A program made the translations under genes and the position numbers. Below the pieces are notes generated by a model. It had not been told where the DNA came from. It made no database searches and saw only the letters and a list, made by a program, of their open reading frames with translations. This document shows, in pieces, positions 54,891 through 64,000 of a DNA stretch of 64,000 nucleotides. Numbering within the stretch: the stretch's first letter is position 1; each line of letters opens with the position of its first letter. Origin of the DNA: Callorhinus ursinus (taxonomy: Eukaryota; Chordata; Mammalia; Carnivora; Otariidae); the NCBI RefSeq assembly GCF_003265705.1, contig NW_020312827.1, positions 13,432,924-13,496,923 on the forward strand, in the 5' to 3' direction.

Positions 54891-56442
54891 GAAATATATT
54901 CACTTATTCATTTTTGTACTTATTGAGCAAACGTTACTAGGTATCTCTTCAGTGTACCTGGAGGTTGGTGAGTTGAGTGATAAGGAGATGAAATGGCAGG
55001 ACTCCATCACGTCAGGTCTTACAGGCAAGAGAAGGATAGGTTTTATGGTAGGTGTAATGGGAAATTGCTAGAGAATTTGAAAGGAGTCACAGAGTCTGCT
55101 GCATTTTCCTAAGAGAACGTTCTGGCTACTGTGTGGAGGATGGAAGCAGAGAGACCAGTTTAAGAGGTATGACAGTATCTGGGAGAGGAAAGGAGCTTCA
55201 ACTGGAGTGGTGAAGGGGACTGGTGAGAAGGAGAAAGAGTCAGGATGTATTTTGGAAGTACAGTTAACGGATTGGAAGTGGAGGGTGAGGGGAAAGGGGA
55301 TCGATAGAGGATTGTTTTAGGATTTCTCAAGGTGGTGTCATTTCCTGAGTTTGGAAAGAGAGGATGGGGAGGTGGTTCTGTTTTGGCCAGCCTACATCTG
55401 AGATGCTTGTTGGGAACATCAGGCAGGCAGCTGGGTACTGGCGCATAGACTCCAGGGGGAGCCGTTGACACATGGGTGGTGTCTACAACTCTAAGACTGG
55501 GTGAGATCATCCCGAGAGAAAAGAGCCCAAGACAGAGCCTGAGCACGAAAAGGCAGCGATTGGACCAAGAAAAGATGAGCTAGCAAAAATCATGGAGAAG
55601 GAGCTCTCGCTGAAGTTGAAGGAGAATTGGACGTGTGGTGCCACAGAAGCCAAGAGAAGAATCCCTTTGGCCAGCAGCCCTGGCCACACAGTAGACACTC
55701 AAGGAGAGTTTGTTTCCCCTTTCATAGAAATAGTATCATTCATTTATTTTAGGTCTCTCAAAAGATATAATATTACCTTTCATCCCAGCATAAATTCAAT
55801 TTGCAGTAGCATTTTTTCCTCTTTCATATGTCTTTCAAGGTTGAAATATAGAGCCCTGAAGAGTCGTGGGTTGGTCACCCCTCTTCAAAAGCATACATTT
55901 ACCAGCCTGCAAATCCACCAAGTGAAGATTTCTCTTTTTCTGCCTTAAGTTCACATGATTTAATTTGCCCGAGTAACCTGCTGTCATAGGTTTTCATGGA
56001 GTCCTGATATCTAACAGAGTAATTGATGCTTTAGGCTTTTAGGAACTGTTTCAGGTTTTTATTAATCACTGTTGTGATTGCACATATGAATTATGAAGGA
56101 GTTATTTTGGTAGTTGGATTTCCCCTTCAGAAAAATTTCCATATTTGTTCATTATGAACTGATAGCCTGGAGAAGAAGAATAAAAACGGAGACTGTTCCC
56201 TGGGTCCTATGCAGACATTTCAAAATATCTAGGGTAAGGATTCCTTTATAGTAAACAGAAAGAGCGTGAGTTGTTTGAAGTTGGTAGTTAAAGGTTTTCC
56301 CTTTCCCCCACCGTAAATTAATTAGAGATTCTTTGGGACTGCCCCAAATATATGGATTTTATGAACCTTTTAAGGATGTGTGAACATCCGAAGGAATCTG
56401 TGGGTGTTCTGTGATTTGTCTATGATTCCCGTGTTTGGAGGA

Positions 56443-56510
56443 ATCACTCCTAGGACCCTGATGATTCGTGTGCTGTATCACTCCTAGGACCCTGATGATT
56501 TGTGTGCTGT
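56443..56510. repeat. 34-bp tandem duplication (two units)
   Basis: Units 56443-56476 and 56477-56510, each starting ATCACTCCTAGGACCCTGAT and ending GTGTGCTGT, differ by one C/T substitution. The high identity suggests a recent event or ongoing homogenisation. Confidence 0.95.
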
Positions 56511-59500
56511 TCTTCTGGGAGTTTTCCAGGAGACAGAGGTCTCCAGGTAACAGGAAAGAAATAGAAACCTATCCCCCTTATTTCTTCTAATTTTATTTAG
56601 GGGACACGTCGTGGATTTTCAGAATTCAATGATTGTATTTGAGATCAGTGTATGAAAAAGGAACGTGATGGTTGGTATCAAGTGCTTAAAATTCAATTCT
56701 GAAGTGTAAGAAACAAGACACAGTAACGGTTCTCTGGGAAGCTCCTCCCCCTAAGGCACCCACTCCAGACATTTGCAGGCGTTGTGCATAAATGCGAGCG
56801 TGGCAGCTTGTGAGTCCTGCTTGCCACTTTCCTTGGCATGGGGGAAATGTAGATTTCCCCTGTGTTTACAGGAAATTTTACTCCCTGCCTTTTCCTCGAC
56901 AAGAGAAGACTAGCTGCTTTACTGGGAACAGGGCTCTTTTCAGTGATTAGAGTGATTTTCCATGATTCTACCCATACTTGGAACAGATTTTTGAGACTAC
57001 AAATAAAAGACAAAGTAGTTCTATCACTTTCGATGGAGGCAACCACTCTGCTAGTATCCAGTGCCTTGACTATTAAGTGAAAATACCTGTTATTGCTCTA
57101 ACTGCCATTTTTACTCTTCCTAAGTGGCCAGTTGGGATGAGGAGTGGGGGAAGGAGCTGGGTTGGGCAGGAGGAAGTCCATTTGCAAAGTCAACAGCGGA
57201 AGTATTCAGGCAGAGCCTGGGACATCTGATCTGAATTCTGTAGAGACAAGGGGAGGGTTCGATACGGCGCAGATGGACCACCCTGCTAATTCTACAGTAA
57301 CTTGCTGTGACAGACTATGCACTTCTAATCTGATGGTATTTTCATCTTAATTTACTTGCAGCCTGCTTTTTGTAGGTAACAGCATTTCTGACAAAGGTGA
57401 TAAATTTGCTAAAGCTTCACATTCAGATTCTTTCCTCATATGAGTGTTATATAATTATATATACATTTGGGCTCAAAGGTCCCAGTCTAACAAATTCCCT
57501 TCACGGGAATACCATTTGAGTGCCCATTCTCTCATTAATTTTATTTGACATTTATGTCAACATTACATTCCTAGCCTAAAAGAAGAAATCACATGCGTAT
57601 GTAGGGGTGTATTTTAAAGTGGAGTATTTAGTTTGGCAGTGAAAAACAGCCAGCTAAGTCTGCTAAAGCAAAATTTTCTAAATTAGTTAATATGAAGTGG
57701 TCTAAATGCACTAAATTTAAATTGTTCTAACAAAGCCCCGAATGCTGGCTCATGCGGCTAGTTTGATATTTCTAACGTTTTTCCTCCAGGACTTCCAGCG
57801 TTGACTGAGAAGGTGTTTCTGGAAAATTAACTGGGGGGCCATCAGAGGTTGAAAGAAAGGGACTGAAAATAAGTCGCTCATGCATTTGCTTGCATGAGAC
57901 CTGGCGCCCGAGTCAAAGACCTGATTCTTCTCCCACCTACACTAACCTGGGAACAAGGAAGTTTATCAGTTAAACATCTAAGCGTCCAGTTCCTGGTTCT
58001 GCTGAATGAAGAGTTTCACAAGCATCGCTGCTGAGGTGGGAGGGCAGTTGGGGGGCCCCATCCGAGCAGCGTGAGCTCCATTATGTCTCTGACCGGTTGG
58101 TCACATGGCCACGGCATTGCTGAGCGCTAACAAAAGTAGACAAACGCGTGATTTGGGGGTGATTAGCCCTAAACAAGAAACGATTGTTGGACATCATTGA
58201 TATCCTCTGACTTAGGGGGCTCGGCTAAATTTTGAATCAGAGGCTGCCACCAGAGAGGAAAGGAGCTTATCCCTAAGCAGAATCCAAGGGACAAAACGTG
58301 GCAGTTTCTTTGGGGTCCAAAATGCTGACTTTTACATACTTTGTGGTTTGTGTGTTCTCGAGCTGTGCTTTGTGCTTGGCTATAACGATGAATTGCAGAC
58401 TGGGCTTTTGTTTTGCAGAGAATTCACCAGTGTTGGAGACGACCGGCCTTTGGCATTAAGTGGGGAGTGGGCAGTTTGTCAAGCGCCCCTCCCCCACTCG
58501 TCTTCATTCCAGCATTCATCCCTACCACGGGGACGTGGTCCCCCAGCCCTGCCAGAGTTTACTGACCCCAAACAAACACTTCCATCCCCTCCAGGCTGTC
58601 TTCAGCATGATTCTGGAGTGTCAAGTGGTTGGTGACCAGCAGACCTGTGAACTTTTCAGAGGGCAAGGTCCCTCAAGGTCATTACTAGAGGGATCTCAGC
58701 TGTGATCTTCTGGAGTCATTTTCTCCTGGGGGTCCCTTTGGTGTGCTAGCCACTTAATGTCATCTCTGAAAGGTTAGGAATGCATCAGGGAAGAGGAGGA
58801 GGGGGACAGGTTGCAGTTGATGCAGGAGAAACTTGGAGTCCGTATTGGCCTTTGTCATCATCAGCTCAGATGGCTTTGTTCTCAGCACTTTACTTTGGCT
58901 TTGAGGATTTTGTGATTTTCTTACCTGATCTCGTCTGCTTTAGCTTGTGACTAGCCCTGGTAGGTATGTTTGCGTTCAGGGGTACGCTCTGGTGGTGGTA
59001 ACGTGGTGTTTTGTTTCAGAGTTCTGGTATATCCTTCCAGCCCCCTTAAAGGTACTACCTGCAAAACCAAGAGATTCTTAGTTTTCTGGTTGTCAAGGCA
59101 ATTCTGGATTTCCTAGGGAAGAGATTTTGAGAGCTGGAAGAGCCCCAGACATCTGGATCACCTCGGCATATGTAGATAAAAGCCCAGAGAGGTGAGGAAC
59201 CAGGTCTCCGGACACTTGCCCCATCTTCCTTTCGCCTTCCAGCCATTGCCTGTAGGATGAGCAGAGAAGCTTCTCACTCTGTTGCCCGTGTAGTGGGAGG
59301 CAAAGTGGTTGAAATCCCTCTGCTGAGAGCTGGTAAGGACTATGTTCCAGCATCCTAGAATGGAAGGCCCTTTGAGACTGTGGAGTTGAATCCCGAGGCT
59401 GTAGGCTCCGAGTCGGGGGGCTGGCACCCTAGCTCCCTCGAGCCTTCGGTTCAGCGATTCCCCTCCACGTGTTCTGGGTGGAAGATGATGAGAGGCGCCC

Positions 59501-59742
59501 ATTGGCACATTCTCTGTCTGCTCTCTTCCTGCCAGCTACCAAATGTATCCCTGCCAGGCCTTTATCACCCCCAAAGAAGACCTAAAATCTTGTTAGGGAA
59601 GTATTTACCACAGAACTAATCTGTCCTTATTGAGGCCATGCCTGTGTTTTTAACTCAGTTAAATGAACTACCATTCCCTTAGAAAATATCCATTTCTCTG
59701 GAACTCTTGCTCCTGGCACCAGCTGCCCATGGGTGTCTTCTT

Positions 59743-60044
59743 CTCTAACAACATACCACAGACTGGTGCCTTGTAAACAACAGGCATTTTTTCTCACAGT
59801 CTGGAAGTCTGAGATCAGGGTGCTAGCATGATCAGGTGAGGGCTCTCTTCCAGGTCACAGACTTCTTGTTGAATTTTTCCCTGGTGGAAGGGGCCAGGGG
59901 TTCCCTAGGGTCTCTTGTATTTATAAGAGTACTAATGACCTAATTACCTCCCAAAGGCCCTACCTCTCCTCACACCCTCACATTGGTCATTAGGATTCCA
60001 ACATGTGAATTCTGGGGGGAGACACAAACATTCAGACCATAGCA
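59743..60044 (-). mobile_element. ERVL-MaLR LTR, antisense, diverged
   Basis: ACAACATACCACAGACTGG, 'TCACAGTCTGGAAGTCTGAG', CCTAATTACCTCCCAAAGGC, 'CACACCCTCACATTGG' and 'AACATTCAGACCATAGCA' give the reversed MaLR LTR. Shorter and more diverged than the 49919 copy. Confidence 0.78.
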
Positions 60045-60049
60045 AGGGG

Positions 60050-61940
60050 TGACCCTTTTCAGCCAGGAAGTGGTGAAGGTCGCTCTACAGTGGACGGAAG
60101 GATTGGGTGGGGGCTGCAGGGAGTGGCTCAGATCAATAAGAATCGGAGACAGTGACCTTAGAGATAATTCCCTCTGCCACCAATCCCCTTAAGAATGACT
60201 CCCCTTTGCTGCTGAAGACCTTGCTTTATATAGATGGCCTCTCTGCCTTTAACCCCCAGGCCTGGGATGAAGAACTGTGTCTGAGGGGCTGCTCATTCTT
60301 GCCCCCCAGCACTTACGGTACTTGGCTCATTGCTTGGCCTGGTTATGGGAGCTCAGGTTAAGATCATACTGTGTGAAGGGGAGCTCATGCACAAGCTTTC
60401 TTCTCTTGCACAATTTAGAATTTGCTAGCAAAGTAGCTCTGCGGGTGGAGGGCCCAGTCCCTTCTTTGGCGAAATATCCAGAAAGCAACAAGTGCAGCTG
60501 GTCTTCTCCAAGTGCAGTTTTATTGGCATCTGGCTTCTTGTAATATATTTTTAATATACTATGTATGCTGTATCTGAGTAAATCAGTAGGTATGTTTTGA
60601 AATTAAATATTTGCTAAGGGCTAGATTCTTCTGGTGTTAAATTATTGATAACAAACTTCACAGACACTGTATGAGGCTTGATGATATATGATTTTTGAGT
60701 GACCTGCCATTTATTAGACTTTATCTGCCCATGAAATCCATTTCCAATTCAGACCATATCTACTTTGGGATTGCTTGCCAGAAATCTATTCCCAGGTTTC
60801 TCCTTATTTCAGTGAAATATCTCTGTCTCAGCACCTTTCCCAAGGTGGCTGATCTAATCGGGGGCCAATCACTTATCGCTTCTCATTTCCTTTGGCAGGT
60901 CTGTCAAACTGGGAAATGCATCTCAGGGACACTCAGAAGTACTAGGTGACCCACCCCCTTCGCCCCTTTCCTCTATAGCAGAAGGTTGGAAGGAGTGAAC
61001 ACCCCCAAGCAGAGCCCTGGTCCCGGGTCCATAAACAGAAACAGGACCACCTTCTTGGTCGGGCAAACGGAAGCGGTCTCCCTGCTTTCCCCTCAGTCAG
61101 GAGCTGTCGGGAACCTCTCTGTGCTGAATGGCGCTCACTGACCCTCAAGCAATGAGAACTCATTTGCATGGCACAGAAGGCCACTGGGCCCTCAAATCTT
61201 TTTCAGGTCCCCCTTCCTATCTGACTTCTCTGCAGACAGGTGCATACTTCTGGCTGCTGCAGGGTCCAGCTGGCAGGAGGACTCTAACTTGTCATCACAG
61301 AAATAAAATGTGTCACTTCTGTGTTTCCCAACCTCTGTTCTTTCGTGTTTAACCAGCACTTTGAATCTTTATAAACATGTCAGGGTTTCTATTTTTATTT
61401 CCTAATTAATTCAGAAAAGGCGCAGAAGACGTTGCTAATGATGGAAAAGAGAAAGGGACAGGTAGAGCCGAGGGTGGCTTTTGTTTCTCAGTTTGATAAG
61501 ACAATTGAATGAATATGGGCATCCAGCAGTTTGAGCAATTACCTGGGGCTTGCCAATGCTTTGGTGATTCTTGGGCATTCCTGAAACTGGTCAAATTGAC
61601 GAACGGGTCTAAACCGATCAAATACCATGGCAAGCTTTTCTTCCCAATATCAGTGGACGATGAGACTTCATTTTCGCATGCACGGGAGAGTACAAGAATT
61701 TTCACATATATGTATTTATTTGAAATGTATTCTTTTTAGTGCTACTTCTGAAATTACAGTGTCTGAGTACATTAAACCTAATTTACCCTTTGTCTTGATG
61801 ATTCAAAATCATCTTTCTAAATTATCTAGAACGGTGTACTTCAGTGATTCCAGAATCTTAACAGTCTCAAGGGTGTAGTGTTTTAATTAAATGAGCATTT
61901 CCTCTATTCCATTGTTACCAAAAAGGCCCAAATAGTAGAC
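60050..61940. other. No recognised gene or young repeat
   Basis: Unique-looking DNA. Open frames at or below 99 codons overlap on both strands and show no domain I recognise. Confidence 0.35.
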
Positions 61941-61949
61941 ATGAAATAA

Positions 61950-62130
61950 TGGAAAGAGTTCTAAACTTAGAGCCAAAATTCTGGTTCTAATTTAAGTTTA
62001 ATCATTAATTAGCTGTTTGACCTTTAGCAAGTCTCTTAACCTCTCTGAGAATTTATTTCTTCATCTATAAAAATGGGGAATTGAACCATAGTATTCCCAA
62101 GGTTGTTTCGATTTCTAAAATTTTATAATT
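61950..62130 (+). mobile_element. MIR SINE
   Basis: TTAGCTGTTTGACCTTTAGC, AAGTCTCTTAACCTCTCTGA and 'CTTCATCTATAAAAATGGGG' preserve the MIR core strongly, followed by 'CAAGGTTGTTTCGA'. Confidence 0.85.
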
Positions 62131-62271
62131 TTATGATGAAGGACTGTGCTATGCTGTAATGTCAGTTGTCCTAAGGGCTTTTGAGGTTAGGATTATTTGT
62201 TTCTTTATGCTATGGTCCCACATTGCTAAGATTTTCTAGATACTGTGTTGGCTTTGAAGCTTTTCTCCATT

Positions 62272-62490
62272 CCCTGGGTTGTAAACTATAGCCTTCAGGC
62301 CAAATTCGACCCACCACCTGTTTTTGTAAATAAAATTTTATTGGAACAGAGCCACACTCATTCGCTTACATCTATAGCTTCTTTGGAGCTACAATGGTAG
62401 AACTGAGTAATCACAGCCGAGAAGGTTATAAGCCACAGTGCCTAAAATAATTTATCTGATCTTCATAGGAAAAGCTTGCCAACCTCTGCT
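62272..62490 (-). mobile_element. hAT-type MITE
   Basis: 'TTGTAAACTATAGCC', 'CCACCTGTTTTTGTAAATAA', 'TTTTATTGGAACAGAGCCAC' and 'AAAGCTTGCCAACCTCTGC' match an abundant non-autonomous hAT element with terminal CAGNGGTNGGCAAACT-like repeats. Ends are inverted and diverged. No transposase. Confidence 0.75.
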
Positions 62491-62949
62491 TTCTTCTTTA
62501 AAAAAATTACCAAAACAAATTTTTTCCCCCCTGAAGTCTTTTACTTTTCATTGCAATCACTGTCTCCCTCCAGGATTTAGTTTTCATTTACCACATCAAC
62601 CTGGCTAGAGGCTAAGAAACCAGTCGACACTACTAATCAGAATTAAGTTCAAAGAAAGAGTCAACAACAGGTTCTGAACAAAACTTCATGGGGACAGTCA
62701 GGGCAGGTGTTGAGTGCTTGGGCTTTTTAGCTTCTTAGAGGGCCTGTCCTTTCTCATTTACATTTCTGGATCATTCTTGCTAGTCATCCTATGTAGAGTG
62801 AGTCTTACCACCACTGGAAATTTCTAGAAATGGTTGCTCTTATTCTGCTGACGGTTCTGAGTTTGCCATAAAATCCAGTTCCTGCACCTGTGCATGTGGC
62901 TTCACCATCACGGGGAGGCTCCCTACGAATGTAGTCAGCTGAACCTGAG

Positions 62950-63110
62950 ACCCTCACAGCTGGGTGTCAGTCCTGCTCAGCTGCCGCCTGGCTGCATGAC
63001 CTGAGGTAGTCGCTCCACTGCCCCAGGCCTGTTCCGTCATCTGTGAAATGGGAAGGGTACTGAAGACCTCATAGGTTGTGCTGCAAGGGATACCACGGGT
63101 TTCAACCCCA
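62950..63110 (+). mobile_element. MIR SINE
   Basis: 'CTCAGCTGCCGCCTGGCTGC', 'ATGACCTGAGGTAGTCGCTC' and 'CCGTCATCTGTGAAATGGG' give a diverged MIR in sense orientation. Confidence 0.68.
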
Positions 63111-63494
63111 CCCTTCAACTGCCTTTCCTGCCACTTGGGCCGACCCATTGTGAAACTGATAATGCCAAATGATAGAACATGAGATGAGCCCCAAGCAGTC
63201 GTGGGCAAGACCCTGTGCCTTAAAGTTTACCACGTGCTTCCTCTCTTGCATGCGGCCAGGTGAGTCAGCCTTGCCAGAGTCGCGCGTTAGCTCCGTGTGA
63301 TAAAGTGACTTCGATTCCCGTTAGGCCCTTGTTCCTGTATGTAGCTCCCTGGCTGGTGAGGGAAGGAATTAGGTGAGAGGCGGGATTGCAGACCTTTCTG
63401 GGTCCCTAGCAGTAACAGCACCAACCCCAGTTCCTATCCGTTCCTGATGATCCCGCTATTTTGTGGGCATGGATGTGAGACCATGTATGTAGAG

Positions 63495-63625
63495 ACTACT
63501 GCCTCCCTCTGTGGCCTGTAAATTCCTGAAATGCAGGAGCTATTTTTTATCTTAGCTCCAAATCTCTGTTGAGGAGAACAATGTCTGGCTTCAACAAATA
63601 CATGTTGAATTGATTTGTAATGACC
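63495..63625 (+). mobile_element. L2-type 3' end
   Basis: 'GCCTGTAAATTCCTGAAATG', 'CAGGAGCTATTTTTTATC' and 'AACAAATACATGTTGAATTG' match an L2 3' terminus. Confidence 0.65.
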
Positions 63626-64000
63626 AAGGTTTTCTGACGATACAACTACGTTGACCTAGGTAGACCTCTGTAGTACTAGCCATACATATCCATTTGGCTC
63701 CCTGCACAGTGCTCAGTGTCAGAACACAGCCACCTCTTGGAGGAACTAGCCCTTCCTTTTGGAGATAGCACTAGAAGGCAGGCAACAGCTGCAAGGGCAA
63801 CTGAGCCGGGCTGAAGTCTGGGTGGGAAGCCTTGTCTTAGCCGCTGCTCACCTCGGATCACTGTAGCCATCCACCACCTCCAACCTGCCCATGCCTCTGA
63901 GACTGACACCCATTCCTCACCTCCATCCTTGTTGCCCCTCTGCTGTCAAGGGGTGATCAGACTGAAGGAAATAAAAAAAAAGAAAAGACTAATATATGAC

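Larger units (their letters stand above)
52990..59740. other. No recognised gene; Can-SINE- and L1-free unique DNA
   Basis: Only small ancient repeats are recognisable (MIR at 54755 and possible LINE-end motifs near 53070 and 54900) plus a 34-bp tandem duplication at 56443. Open frames of 110-128 codons (minus 53508-53840, minus 55160-55546) lack recognisable domains. Complex AT-rich stretches at 57540-57800 and 58060-58240 could be conserved noncoding elements. Confidence 0.4.

Noticed and set aside
1..64000. CRISPR array, phage, operon or bacterial island
   Set aside because: Repeat content, intron-like composition and absence of long open frames are those of a mammalian genome; no regularly spaced direct repeats with unique spacers were seen.

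Overview
This is a stretch of mammalian nuclear DNA, almost certainly from a carnivoran. At least 28 retroposed copies of the tRNA-Lys-derived Can-SINE family (heads reading GCCTGGGTGGCTCAG) are present, and this family is restricted to Carnivora. The commonest bodies (CTGCCTTCGGCTCAGG, then CATCGGGCTCCCTGCTC, a CT-rich run and AATAAATAAAATCTT) resemble those of arctoid caniforms (bears, pinnipeds, mustelids) more than those of dogs or cats. That subfamily call is from memory and would need a library search. Two young carnivore-type L1 3' ends support the carnivoran assignment.

I can support no protein-coding exon. The open frames are short, repeat-derived, or explained by high GC. The only gene-like signal is a dense CpG island at about 18.53-18.90 kb with GC boxes. 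It lies in an interval of roughly 8.4 kb (15.8-24.2 kb) with no Can-SINE or L1. I read it as a promoter or first-exon region of an unidentified gene or lncRNA. Inverted CCAAT boxes and a near-palindromic RFX X-box lie 1.5-2.3 kb downstream.

Layout. 0-16 kb: old L1, MIR, L2 and DNA-transposon remnants, an ERVL-type LTR, a 5'-truncated L1 with perfect target-site duplications, and two SINE-in-SINE nests. 16-27.6 kb: CpG island and repeat-poor flank. 28.8-31.9 kb: antisense old L1. 32-36 kb: mostly unique. 36-44.65 kb: one ancient sense L1 with about ten later insertions, including a chimeric SINE carrying a copied piece of its neighbour. 45.2-46.3 kb: another antisense old L1. 46-51 kb: unique DNA plus two LTRs. 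51-53 kb: two SINEs and an old L1 with a nested SINE. 53-64 kb: about 11 kb without Can-SINE or L1, holding MIR, L2, a MaLR LTR and a hAT MITE in otherwise unique sequence.

The most interesting material is the retrotransposition record. It comprises a chimeric SINE/read-through insertion, two SINE 5' heads broken at the same point in the tRNA-like domain, a 5'-inverted L1, and an L1 with a probable 3' transduction. I found no operon, CRISPR, phage or other undescribed functional system.
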